A DNA stretch of 35,354 bases. It comes from Cytidiella melzeri. Its lineage: Eukaryota; Basidiomycota; Agaricomycetes; Polyporales; Irpicaceae. This document shows positions 11,697-22,655 of this stretch, piece by piece. The translations under genes were made by a program, and so were the position numbers. The stretch is from NCBI GenBank assembly GCA_022592445.1, contig JABYQR010000429.1:1-35354 (forward strand), read 5' to 3'. The notes beneath the pieces are model-generated. The model ran no database searches, had not been told where the DNA came from, and saw only the letters and a program-made list of their open reading frames with translations. Position 1 is the first letter of the stretch. Every line of letters starts with the position of its first letter.

Positions 11697-13508
11697 ATGA
11701 GCAAGACGGGGGTAACGACTCGCGGGTCGCAACCCAGACGTTCGAGCGCGGCAACACCCGAGCCAGACGACTCCTGCCTCTCACCTCTGTCTTTCGAAGA
11801 AGCCCACCTCTATCTGACGAAACAAACCTTAATACCGGACGGTCCACCAACGACAGAAGGTCTGACCTCGGCTCTCTTACACATCGCTCGGAGCACCAAG
11901 TCAGCAACGGCCAAGAAGTGCATAGCAGCGCTAGCGGAGTACGCAAAGGCCATCGAGTTAGACTACCAGGCGCATTTCATCGCGAAGACGGTCCAAGAGA
12001 ACTTGGAGAGGACCATCCAGCGGATCGACAACAGCACGAACAAGCTGAACGGCACGATAGAGAAAGTAACGACCACCACGACATCTCTGGCAGACAAGCA
12101 AAGCGAACTCGCCTCGAACATATCGGACATCGCTCAGGCTTCCAAATCGCTCCAAGAACAGACCAACCAGCTCTCCTCACGCGCGACTCCAATCTCCTAT
12201 GCACAGGCGGCAGCGATAGCGAACAACACCACCCTCCCCCCTGCACATGCCAGCACAATAGCGAGAGCGGAAACCAGAGCTAAGCAAATAATCATAGATG
12301 GGTACAAGACAAACGAGGCTGACGAACTCTTAACAGAGGAGGTGCTGCTGAAGAAAGCAAACCTGGCTCTCCAGTTGATGAAGGCTCCGGAGTACGTAAA
12401 GTTCAAAGGGCTACGACGGCTCGCGAACGGCGGTCTCATGTATGAAATGAACTCGGCGGAGAGTGTGAAATGGGCCAGCACGACGGAAAACAGAGCTGAG
12501 TTCCTACGCCACTTTGGGGGGGGAGGTGACACAGCGATTAAAAACAGGACATATCAGGTTTTGGTCGACTTCGCACCGATACACTTCGCTACGCAGGATC
12601 GAACCGCGATCAGACACCTAGAGGAACACAACGAACTGGAGGAAGGTACGGTAGTAGAGACGCGATGGATCAAACTCCCAGAGAAGCGTGCACCATCGCA
12701 GAGGACCGCCCTCCTCTCACTCCAGATTTCGACACCAGAGGCGGCAAACCGCCTCATCAGGAACGGCATCACAGTTTGCGGTAAGTCCTTGAGGGCAAGG
12801 AAAAACTTGCCCGAGCCCAGACGCTGCCTAAAATGTCAGACGATCGGCACGAGACACCTGGCTGCGGAATGCAAAGCAATCCATGACACGTGCGGTAACT
12901 GTGGGAGCATAACACATCCCACCCGAGCCTGCACCACCACTGACCCAGCCAGCTACTTCTGTGTAAACTGCAAACAAAGCGGGCACGCAGCGTGGGACCG
13001 CACTTGCCCGACCTTCCTGGCGAAGAGGAGAGAACTATATGTCAGGATACCAGAAGCTAAGTACAGATTCTTCCCCACCACTTCCGACCCCTCCTCTTGG
13101 GAAACAGTTAACGACACTACGAAAACAGAAACGCCTCAGCTACCCAGTCCCAGACCAATGGGAGCGTATCAGAGAGGAGACGACCGAGCACCATTCAGGT
13201 GGTCAGACGAGCCATTCGAACACATGAGAGAGCGAGAAGGAGACAGGGAAAGGACGAGAAGGGGCGACATAGGCTTGGATGACGAGTGGACAGAGGTATA
13301 CAGCCGGAGAGGCGGCTCCTTTCAGGCAACACAAAGACAGATGAGTAATTTACAACCAACACGTTACACACAGACTACGCTCCCATTCCAGGATCAGAGA
13401 GCGTCACAAACGCAGCGACGCTCACAGCACCCTCAGCTCGCCCCGCCCACCCACCCCACCGCCCCCCTTGCCACAGGAAGTAACAGCATACCCATGCCTC
13501 CACCATGA
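11697..13508 (+). CDS. LINE ORF1 protein, nucleic-acid-binding, three CCHC knuckles
   Basis: This intact frame encodes 603 residues. A polar N-terminal half with heptad-like stretches (about residues 90-160) could form a coiled coil. The middle carries three zinc knuckles in a row near residues 378-440: CLKCQTIGTRHLAAEC, CGNCGSITHPTRAC and CVNCKQSGHAAWDRTC. The tail is rich in Gln, Arg and Pro. ORF1 proteins of this LINE class bind the element RNA and help form the ribonucleoprotein for retrotransposition. Its stop codon overlaps the ORF2 start as ATGA, so ORF2 translation may depend on termination and reinitiation. Confidence 0.9.
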   Translation: MSKTGVTTRGSQPRRSSAATPEPDDSCLSPLSFEEAHLYLTKQTLIPDGPPTTEGLTSALLHIARSTKSATAKKCIAALAEYAKAIELDYQAHFIAKTVQENLERTIQRIDNSTNKLNGTIEKVTTTTTSLADKQSELASNISDIAQASKSLQEQTNQLSSRATPISYAQAAAIANNTTLPPAHASTIARAETRAKQIIIDGYKTNEADELLTEEVLLKKANLALQLMKAPEYVKFKGLRRLANGGLMYEMNSAESVKWASTTENRAEFLRHFGGGGDTAIKNRTYQVLVDFAPIHFATQDRTAIRHLEEHNELEEGTVVETRWIKLPEKRAPSQRTALLSLQISTPEAANRLIRNGITVCGKSLRARKNLPEPRRCLKCQTIGTRHLAAECKAIHDTCGNCGSITHPTRACTTTDPASYFCVNCKQSGHAAWDRTCPTFLAKRRELYVRIPEAKYRFFPTTSDPSSWETVNDTTKTETPQLPSPRPMGAYQRGDDRAPFRWSDEPFEHMREREGDRERTRRGDIGLDDEWTEVYSRRGGSFQATQRQMSNLQPTRYTQTTLPFQDQRASQTQRRSQHPQLAPPTHPTAPLATGSNSIPMPPP

Positions 13509-16500
13509 ATAGTACAACCCAGCAACAACTTCACGCGGACACGCTCCGTGTCTGGCAGATCAACCTCGCAAAGTCAAACATAGCGCAGCAGGCATTTCTT
13601 CACACTATATCGATCGACGATTGCGACATTATGCTAACACAAGAACCCTACATGCAGCCTGGATCCACGCTCACTTCCGCCTCACACTCTTGGAGGGTAG
13701 TATATCCCACGAGGCACCACGACTGGAAAGACAAAGGTAAAACCACGCGAGCACTAACGCTCGTCAGCACTCGCCTCAGCACGGATACATGGGAACAGAT
13801 CGCGCTGGACACACCGGACGCGGTTATAATCCGACTTCGCACGCACATAGGTCACATCCTCATCATTAACATTTATAACGACCAAAAAACCGACGACACG
13901 ATCCACCTGATCGCGAGGAAGCTGAGCCAATTAGCAGGTGAGAACGAAAGACGGAGCCGTAATAGACGCGAAGGCCAGACGACGCACGTCCTATGGGCAG
14001 GAGACTTCAACCGTCATCACCCCATGTGGGAGCTCAGCGGGAACACCCACCTCACCTCTCAGGCATACCTTGACGCAGCCGTACCGCTCTTGGAAATACT
14101 CGCCAGACACGAGATGGAACAGATCCTCCCAGGTCAAATACCTACACTAGTGGCACGCGGCACAGGGAACCACACACGGCCGGACAACGTCTTCGCGACG
14201 CCTGAACTAGCTGAGTACATCTTACGCACGCAGACCTTCCCTCACTTCAAGCCACCGCACACAGACCATTACCCGATCGGAACGGAGCTGAGCATCAAAG
14301 CAGAGCGAGTCGACCCCAAACCGCGATGGAACTGGAGAGAGACAGACTGGGACGAATTCAGGGGTAGACTTATCAAGGAGATGGGGGAGAGAGACATTCC
14401 GGATAAGCGCATCAGAACTACGGACGACTTCCATAAAGTTCTCAGCGAGCTAATGACGTGCCTACAGACCACGCGCGAAGCAGTAGTACCCCGCACCAAG
14501 CCTTACCCACTCGCAAAACGATGGTGGACTAAAGAACTATCAAAGCAACGCGACCAGGTGAGAAAATTGGCTAGAGTGTCATATCAGTTTCATGCCGCCC
14601 CGCAGCACCCAGCACACAAGGAATACCGCAGGGCGCGCAACAGGTACCAGGGCGAGATATCGAAAGCGAAAACAGAGCACTGGCACGCGTACCTGGAGGA
14701 CATCAAAGCAGACACGGTGTGGAACTTCAACAAGTACGTTAAAGGAGGACAGACGGATGGAAGCAAGGCGCGTATCCCTCACCTCCAGTTCAGCGACCAC
14801 CTCCAGCGCCCACGGCTGGCGGAGACAAACGACGAGAAATGCGAGGTACTGAGGAAAACCTTTTTCCCAAGCCCAGGTCCCGACCCAAATCCTACGGGCG
14901 CACATGCATACCCCGCCCCAGCATTCAAGTTCGCCGGCATCTCGAGAGCCCTAGTCCATTCCGTACTCCTGTCCCTGAAGCGTTACAAGGCACCCGGCGT
15001 GGACGACCTCCCGAACGAAGTCTACCTGAACTGCAGCGAGACACTCCTCCCCGTTCTCCACCGCATCTTCGAGGCCACTTTTACGCTGAGCGTGTATCCA
15101 GAGGAGTGGAAAACTGCGCGCACGATCGTACTAAGGAAGCCAGGAAAGAAGGACTACACTCTGCCGAACGCATACCGCCCAATCGCCCTCCTACCCTGCA
15201 TAGCCAAAATACTAGCGGCGTGCGTCACCCAGGTTGTCACGAGAAAAGCTGAGTCCCTCTCCCTCATTTCCAACAGTCATTTCCTCGGCCGACCAGGTCG
15301 TACTACAACAGACTCCCTACATTACGTAGTTTCGATCATCAAGGCAGCATGGCGGAAAGGACAGTACGCCTCCATCCTCTTCCTAGATAACAAGGCGGCC
15401 TTCCTAGCGTCACACCGGCACAGCTTTTTCACGACATGAGAATGAGAGGATTCCCGCAGGAAATAGTGGAATGGATGAGACGAAAAATGACCGGCAGGAA
15501 GGTAGTGCTCTGTTTCGACGACTACGTCTCCCCCCCCTCGACATCGCCGGCGGATTAGACCAAGGATGCCCTACGTCCGTTATCTCATATCAAATTTATA
15601 ACTCGGACAACATTGACGCGGCGGACCCCTCTCGAGGTCAACACGCAACGGGTAACATAGATGATGTAGCGGTGGTAGCAGTGGGGGAAAGCTTTCGGGA
15701 GACACACGAGAAGCTGCGGGATTACATGACGAGAGCTGGGGGCGCTTTCGAATGGGCGGACACCCACAACACACAGTTCTCCCTTGAGAAATTCGGACTC
15801 CTAAACTGCCGTCGCAACGCGAGCGACCTCGGACCTGCACTGGATATAGGCACCACAACGATACAACCAGCTAAGTCACATCTGTTCTTAGGAGTTCTCA
15901 TAGATCACCAGCTTCGTTGGACAGAACAGGCCGCGAGAGCGGTAGGGAAAGGCCAACAGTGGCTAGCACTCTTCAAGCGCATGTCGAACTCTAAGAGGGG
16001 AGTCTCAGCGGCGATGGCCAAGAAATTATACCAAACAGTGGCAATACCAAGCGTGCTATACGCTGCGGACGTTTTCCTAGCCCCCCACTTGTGAACTCCA
16101 GCCGCCAAAACGCGAGAGGCTCCCTCGGGCACATCAGACGTCTCGAGCAGCTACAACGACAAGCAGCCATTATGATCACTGGAGCAATGAGAACGACGGC
16201 AACAGACGTGATGGAAGCGCACGCAAACCTGCTCCCCATGCGACTGACCATAGACAAGCTATGCCACAGAGCTGCGTTACGCCTCTGCACCTTACCGAAC
16301 TCACACCCACTCACGAAAATGATTTCACAGGCGAGACGCTCATACGTGAAGAAACACCGCTCTCCTATTCACGACCTCATACATCGCTACAGCCTAGACC
16401 CGAAAGAAGTGGAAAAGATCGCGCCAGTACGCTTCTCGCCCTACTGGAGACCGAACTTTGCGACGGAAATCAAGGGAGAAAAGAAAGAGGCGGAAAAGAG

Positions 16501-17536
16501 GGATAAGGCCTGGAGGCAACGAGCTACGTACCACGTTTACTCAGATGGCTCAGACATTGACGGCGGGGTAGGCGCGGCCGCGATACTATACATCAAGGGC
16601 AAACGTCGCACAACAAGGAAAATACTACGGCACTACTTAGGGACCTCGGACCAGCACACAGTGTACGAGGCGGAACTGGTCGGGATCCTCCTAGGCCTAC
16701 ACTTGCTTAATTCCATCAGAACACGAGCAGAGGGAAGAGCCTTCATCGCACTGGACAACAAGGCAGCTATCTTGGCTTCGAGGTCAGCGGAATCTGGACC
16801 TGCCCATTACCTGCTCGACGAGGCACACCAAATGGCCAGGAAGCTACTGGCGAAGCAGGAAGACCTTAAACTCACAATTCGCTGGGTGCCAGGACACTGC
16901 GGGGTAGAAGGGAACGAGGTAGCGGACGAACAGGCGAAAGAAGCAGCACATGGCAACACCTCGGACGCATCCCTGATACCCAAACTGCTCCGCAAGGCCC
17001 TCCCGCTAAGCGCATCCAAGCTCAGGCAGCTCAAGGCGGCAGAAGTGAAGGAGACGGCGAGACGATTATGGACCGCATCCCCACGATACCCACGCATAAG
17101 CAGAATAGACCCTACTCTCCCCTCAGACCGTTTTGCTGACCTCATTTCAGCCTTACCTAGACGTCACGCAGCTCTCCTCTTTCAGCTACGGACAGGACAC
17201 GCTCCACTTCGCCGCCACCTACAACGCATCGGAAAGGCAACATCCCCAATGTGCCCAGCCTGCGAAATGTACCCTGAAACAGTAGATCACTTCCTTTTAC
17301 ACTGTCCTGCATACGAGCGACACCGAGACTCCTTAACATACGAACTGGGACGCCCTGCTCGCTCCATCCCCAACTTACTCAGCAACACGCGAACCATCCG
17401 GCCGCTCTTCCGATACATCCACGCTACAGGTCGCTTCACGCGCGCCCTAGGGACACTGTCTCTTCCGAAGGAGCTACCGACGAAGAAAAAGAAGGGAAAC
17501 GGTGGTGCAGCAGGGAGAAATTCTGAGAGGACTTAG
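13505..17536 (+). CDS. LINE ORF2: endonuclease, reverse transcriptase, RNase H (three frame breaks)
   Basis: The start overlaps the ORF1 stop by 4 nt. Domains in order are the APE-type endonuclease (INLAKSN, QEPYM, AGDFNRHHP, TDHYPI), reverse transcriptase (YKAPGVDDLPNEVY, NAYRPIALLP, ILFLDNKAAF, GLDQGCPTS, NIDDVAVVAVG), RNase H (VYSDGS, YEAEL, ALDNKAAI, PGHCGVEGNEVADEQA) and a terminal zinc motif (CPACEMYPETVDHFLLHC). The frame breaks three times inside RT and just after it: at the CC of 15403-15404, the C8 run of 15530-15537 and the C6 run of 16081-16086. Each break is mended by one extra C, so sequencing error is a real possibility. The usual aromatic residue before IDD is Asn here, which may weaken the RT. 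It would nick the target and copy RNA by target-primed reverse transcription. Confidence 0.88.
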
Positions 17537-18006
17537 CAGAGAGGAGAAAGAAGCAGATAAAAACACGACACGACGAGCCATCGCGTGGAAGCAAATTCGG
17601 GGAAAAACACCACCTTCATGTTCTCTCGCGCGACCTGAAGCTCAGAGGCTGGGGGAGTTTTGACGGGGAGTGGAGGACCGCAACCCGGATTCCTGCTACC
17701 GCAAGAGGCAACTGCCCAGGGGACCAGCGTCCACCAGAGAAGGGTAGCAGGTTTAGATCCCAGCCTCTACCGTTAAGTCGGCGGAGCCCCTCGAGTCACC
17801 AGGCGCACTTTGTTTATCCTCTCTCGATTCATAACTTACCCCATAGTAATGTCAAAATCCCTCCGCCACACGTCTTGGGTATTAAATTGCCCCTCACGTC
17901 ATGTATCAGATTGCTTTTTAGACACGAAATCTCTTCCCAGTAACAGTAGCACGGATGTACTTTGTCTACCATAGGGCGCTGCCCTCGAGGACAATAAACA
18001 AGGAGG

Positions 18007-18055
<49 letters not shown>
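17537..18055 (+). other. LINE 3' UTR and poly-A tail
   Basis: About 470 bp without a convincing reading frame, followed by 49 A residues at 18007-18055. The tail directly abuts the right copy of the target duplication. Confidence 0.85.
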
Positions 18056-18059
<4 letters not shown>

Positions 18060-18065
18060 CCTGGA
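18053..18065. repeat. Right target-site duplication of the LINE
   Basis: AAAGGCACCTGGA, the partner of 11522-11534. The first three A bases cannot be separated from the poly-A tail. Confidence 0.85.
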
Positions 18066-21000
18066 ATTCTGGTAGATACCCATAGATCAGTTCAAAGGGG
18101 GCCTTCCCGGTGGACGAGTGTACTCGGCTATTGAGCGCAAACTCCGCAATTGGCAACCAGTCTACCCAGTCATCCTGTCGGAAGGAACAGAATACTCGGA
18201 GATATTGTTCTATCTCTTGGTTCATACGTTCTGTTTTACCGTCTGTCTGAGGGTGGTACGCAGTGGACATAGACGACTTTACTCCGAGAGCATCGTAGAT
18301 AGCACGGAGAAACTTGGACGCGAATACCGATCCACGGTCTGAGATCATCTGACGAGGTACCCCATGGAGTCGAAACACGTTTGCAATATAGTCCTGCACG
18401 TGTTCGGGAGTTTTCATGCTTTCTCGTGATGGATAACAATGCACCTGCGCTGTTGTCCGATCAACTACAACCGTGATAGAATCGTATCCTTTACATGGCG
18501 GTAACTTGACAATGAAGTCCGTGGTAACGCTTTCCCATGGAGCATTGGGCGGATCTAGTGGATTGAGTGGACCACGTGGTGGGGCGGGGTATGTCTTGGT
18601 TCTTTGACAAGTATCACACGTGTCTACATAGTCATTGACAAAGCGTGTCATGCTGGGCCACCAGTAGTTCCGAGAAAGTAGTTCCAGCGTTTTGTACCTG
18701 CCCGGATGTCCAGCGGCGGGTAAGTCGTGATGTCTCCGAACTAGTTCTTTTCGGATTTCGTCATCTTTAGGAACATAAACTTTTCCCCGGAACAATAACA
18801 GTCCATTCTCGTTGTTCCACTCTTCGAGTCCCCGGCTAAGAAGGCGAGGTCCAAGTTTCTTGACTTTGGCAAGTGCTTCTGCCACCTCGGTTTCTCGAAG
18901 AGAACAGTCACGGATACGTTTCAACAGGTCTCTGTCTGGCTGTACACTAGCTTGCCCACGTTGAGAAGCGGCAGCTCGGAAAACCTCAGGCGCTAAGACT
19001 ACTCGTGACAGATTGTCTTCTTCGTCTTTGACCTCATGTTGGCCCAATCGTGACATGGAATCCGACTTTCCCATAGATTTCCCGGGCTTTGGAATGATCT
19101 CAAAGTTGAAACGTGAGAGGAACAATGACCAACGCGCTTGACGACGTGTCAAATTGCGAGCGGTCTTCCAATACTCGAGATTCTTGTGGTCAGAGAAAAT
19201 AGGGAATTTCTCTGGTAGCCCTTCCAAATAATGACGCCAGTCTTCAAGGGCTCGCACAATTGCCATAAGTTCTCGGTCGTAGATCTCATAGTTTCGTTCG
19301 GTCTCAGTCATGCCTTCAGACCGATAGGCTACTGGGTGCCACGTGCCGTCTTCGGCTTGTTGTTCCAACACCCCTCCCATTGCATATCCGGATGCATCCG
19401 TTTCCAAACGTGTGGGTCTATCAAAACTCCACATTGCCAATACTGGTGCTTCCACGAATCGTCGGCGGAGTTCATCGAACGCTGACTGTTCTTCAGGACC
19501 CCATTTCCAAGGGACCTTACCCGTGAGACGGTCTAGGGGTTTACATATCTTCCCGAAATCCCTGATGAACCTTCGGTAGAAGTTTGCAAACCCACGGAAT
19601 CGGCGGATGTCGGAGACGTTCTGCGGCACGGGCCATTCAGCCACTGCCTTTACTTTGACAGGATCCATACGTAACTGATTGTGGCCAATGATGACGCCAA
19701 GGTACTCCGTTTCTGATCTCTCAAACTCGCATTTCTCAGGTTTCAAGAATAGGTCGTGTTGCCTGAGCCGTCTCAGAACTTCATGTACCACCTCGCGGTG
19801 TTCGGATATCTCCTTGGAATAGATAAGGATATCGTCTAAATAGACCGTGACTTTGCCTTCGGCAATGAGGTCGGCAAAAATATCATTCATCATATTCTGG
19901 AACGTAGCCGGAGAGTTTGTCAGTCCGAAGAACATGACGGTTGGTTCGAAAAGTCCACGGTTGGTTACAAACGCTGCCTTGTGTTCATCACCTTCTTTGA
20001 TACGGACATTGTTATATCCCCATCTGACATCTAGCTTGGTAAAGAACCTAGCGCCTCGCAGTCTATCCATGAGTTCGGAGATCAACGGCAATGGATACCT
20101 GTTCTTGATAGTGACTTCGTTCAACTTCCGGTAATCCTGTACTGGGCGTAACTTTCCATCCTTTTTCTTTACAAAGAAGAAGGGTGACGCCATTGGGGAC
20201 TTCGACGGTCGAATGTACCCCTTTTCTAGGTTTTCTCGGATAAACTTGTCGAGCTCTTCTTGCTCAGGGTGTGAAAGCGGGTAGACTTTTGCGTGGAATC
20301 CTTTTGCTTCTGGAATCAACTCAATTGCATGGTCGTACGACTTGTGTTCTGGAAGTCGTTGAGATTCCGTTTCAGAGAAGATGTGAGCATGTTGACGATA
20401 TTGTTCAGGTACCATCTCCTCAAAGGTTTTCACCGGTTTCACCCGGTTCTCAACCTCCGCTAGTTCACTAGAATACGTATACCCTGCCAGAGTGAACAAA
20501 TGTTCGCCTTCTTGTACCATGGGTGTCGGACGTGTGCGTACAATGCGTCGGGGAGTTCCTTTTCCACCGAGCTGAGTAGTGGCCTGTGCCTGTAACTTCG
20601 GCGATTCGGCCCCATCCAAACTTCCTGAACCTTCCGTGGTCTCTTCGAGGTCTTCTTCGGTTTCCTCCGTATCCACCGGCAAATACGGAAGTTGTTCCAC
20701 AACTTTCCGTAATCCCGGGGTCCTCTTCTTCCGTTTAGGTTCAGCTGTTCTCTTAGCTGCAACCTCCTTCGCTTCCTCAACCCTTTCTCTGGGTTTACAT
20801 GCATCAGGACATCCATCCATCCTGATGATACCTTCGTACCAATCAATGGTGGGGTTGTGATACCGCAACCAATCAATTCCTATGATCACGTCTTCTGGCC
20901 CAATATCAGTGACCGTGAAAATGGTCGTTTCCTCGTGGTCTCCTATCCTCATATTGAGAATGGCAACCTCATCAATAGCCCCATCTCGATTTGGGGTTCC

Positions 21001-21276
21001 GTCTATGTTGTACACCGGAATGGGTTGTTTCAACTTCCGGGTCCTAATACGATGCTCTCGAACAAACCGTTTATGAATGAATAGTGTCGAGGCTCCACTA
21101 TCAATCATAGCTGCGACTTCTTTAGATCTCCGCACTCCTGAGACTGTGATAGGTACGTGAAAATGTTCGGATTCAGAACCAGTCTCTAGTACATCAGATG
21201 CGAGTATGGAAAATCTATTAGTACATGGTAAGCGTGGGGCGCATGCTTGCGCAGCTCGAATCACGGCCCGAATCAA
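18054..21276 (-). CDS. pol: Ty3 element 1 pol, 5' part: protease, RT, RNase H, integrase core
   Basis: 1,074 residues before the LINE junction. Protease motif MIDSGAST has its Asp at residue 59. RT carries KLDVRWGYNN (Asp416) and YLDD (479-482). RNase H has ETDASGYAMGG (Asp627) and SDHKNLEYW. The integrase zinc motif has HH at 849-850 with H857, and CDTC near 887-890. The DD35E triad is Asp920, Asp980 and Glu1016. All catalytic residues are present. The first codon shown by the open frame is TTG (21276), overlapping the gag stop, so pol is probably made by a -1 frameshift from gag at a T6 run. The remaining integrase tail and chromodomain lie at 10792-11524. Confidence 0.95.
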
Positions 21277-22334
21277 AAAACCTCCTCCAATCTCTTTTTG
21301 AGGTCGGCGTTCTCCGCCCTCAACTTCTCCAGTTCTCCTAGTACGGCCTTGAGTGTCACTTCCGATACTCCCGACAAGTTCGACGCTTCTTCCTTCTCAG
21401 GCTTCTTTTCTTCGGCCCGAGAAGAAGATGCCTCCCCATTGGTAGCAGCTACACGTGGTCCACGAGGAGGTGGACGAGGAACTGCAGGCTTGGTGCACGT
21501 GCGTGCAATGTGACTGGGATCCGTTGTAAGTTCCTGGCAGTTATAGCACCGCCGACCTTGTTGTATCTTGGAGGTGTCAACCTCCATAGGAACCGGACCG
21601 TTGGAAGCGCGAGGAACCGGAGTAAACCGGGGCTGGGACTGAGTAGGTCTCGACGTGGTCGACGAGGGAACGGACGGAATTTTCTTCTCCGTTGTTTCTC
21701 TGATGCGGGCATACGCAGCCGCCATTTTCAGAGACCTATCAATCCACCCCTGATAGTTCGTTGGCGGAGCTTCGGCAGTTGCCAATCTACCATAGATGTA
21801 CTCTGGGAGGCCCTTGATGAAGCGGATCTCCTTGTCCTTGTCGCTTAATCCGGAGATGCGACCCACGTAGGATTGGAAGTCTGTGACATATGTTCCTACG
21901 TCACGCGCGTTCTTCTCCTTCTTCTCAGCTCCACAGAGCTTCTCCAACTCACGGATAGCAGTATCTTCGGGCGTTGCATCGCCGAAGTACTTCTTGAGCT
22001 CAGTTTTAAACTTGGCCCAGGTATCGAGGTTGGCCGGCAAGTTACCGTTGTGGTCAGCCATGTGATCCGTGACCGGTATTGCCCATTGGGCGGCCTTTTC
22101 TGACAACCGGTAGATTGCTGTCAGGACCTTGGTTCTTTCATCGGCAATACTGGCAGTCACCCAGTAAGCCTCGCATTGTGACAAGAACCGTTCTAAGTCA
22201 CGGCCATGTTCGCCCTTGTATCTATCGGGCTTGGTGTCGTTATTGTTGACCGTCACTTGCGGTCTCGGCATTGCTTGTGTAACTGCAGCTACAATGGCTG
22301 CAATCAAGGCAGGATCGACTGCGGGTGTTGTCAT
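21273..22334 (-). CDS. gag: Ty3 element 1 gag
   Basis: 353 residues. An Ala-rich N-terminus and the DRYKGEHGRDLERFLSQCEA region begin a Ty3-type capsid (about residues 36-200, with WAKFKTELKKYFG and FIKGLPEYIYGRL). A proline- and serine-rich linker follows. Then comes one zinc knuckle, CYNCQELTTDPSHIARTC, whose Cys-to-His gap is eight residues instead of the usual four. The last 30 residues form a leucine-zipper-like helix (LKAVLGELEKLRAENADL). Gag forms the particle that packages the RNA. The start ATG overlaps, as ATGA, the stop of an upstream open frame that has no ATG of its own. Confidence 0.92.
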   Translation of the reverse strand: MTTPAVDPALIAAIVAAVTQAMPRPQVTVNNNDTKPDRYKGEHGRDLERFLSQCEAYWVTASIADERTKVLTAIYRLSEKAAQWAIPVTDHMADHNGNLPANLDTWAKFKTELKKYFGDATPEDTAIRELEKLCGAEKKEKNARDVGTYVTDFQSYVGRISGLSDKDKEIRFIKGLPEYIYGRLATAEAPPTNYQGWIDRSLKMAAAYARIRETTEKKIPSVPSSTTSRPTQSQPRFTPVPRASNGPVPMEVDTSKIQQGRRCYNCQELTTDPSHIARTCTKPAVPRPPPRGPRVAATNGEASSSRAEEKKPEKEEASNLSGVSEVTLKAVLGELEKLRAENADLKKRLEEVF

Positions 22335-22655
22335 CGTGACAGGTGCGGAATTGATGGGGACGACGGTGGGCGGCGTGAGACGTAGGATACGATCGCTTCA
22401 AGATCCTTTTCTGTGTAGAGACGAGGACGTCCTTGTTCGCGTAGTTCTCGACGAGCCTCAAAGAAGGACTCGGGTATGCGGCGACGAATGCGTACGTCCT
22501 TGGGCACTATAACCACGAAGTGAGATGTGGGATCAAAGGTTCGGGCCAGTACAACGTACTGGTAAACCGGGGGGACTAAACTTTTATAAACTTTGGGAAA
22601 AGGGAATTTATGCGGTTGCGCGACGTCCAGGCGAGCGTACGGAGATTCTACCTAA
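22335..22655 (-). other. Ty3 element 1 leader (5' untranslated, open frame without ATG)
   Basis: About 320 nt between the 5' LTR and gag. One frame stays open from the PBS to a TGA that overlaps the gag ATG, with protein-like content (FVVIVPKDVRIRRRIPESF, LYTEKDLEAIVSYVSRR) but no ATG codon. It could be chance, a relic of a longer gag, or a leader read from a non-AUG start. It should also hold the packaging signal. Confidence 0.5.
22643..22653 (-). promoter_or_regulatory. Primer-binding site, self-priming type
   Basis: The sense strand reads AGGTAGAATCT, 2 nt after the 5' LTR. Its exact complement AGATTCTACCT occurs in the LTR at 22868-22878, where the RNA should begin. This is the arrangement known from Tf1, where the RNA 5' end folds back to prime. 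The sequence does not resemble the usual initiator-tRNA-type PBS start (TGG). Confidence 0.7.

Larger units (their letters stand above)
11535..18055 (+). mobile_element. Tad1-like LINE with RNase H, inserted in the Ty3 integrase
   Basis: A 6.5-kb non-LTR retrotransposon in the opposite orientation to its Ty3 host. It has a short 5' leader (11535-11696), ORF1 with CCHC knuckles, ORF2 (endonuclease, RT, RNase H, terminal zinc motif), a 3' UTR and a 49-nt poly-A tail, flanked by a 9-13 bp target duplication. ORF1 plus ORF2 with an apurinic-type endonuclease and an RNase H domain fits the Tad1/I group common in fungi. It may be full length, since ORF1 is complete, but the leader is short for a promoter-bearing 5' end. 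Confidence 0.92.
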
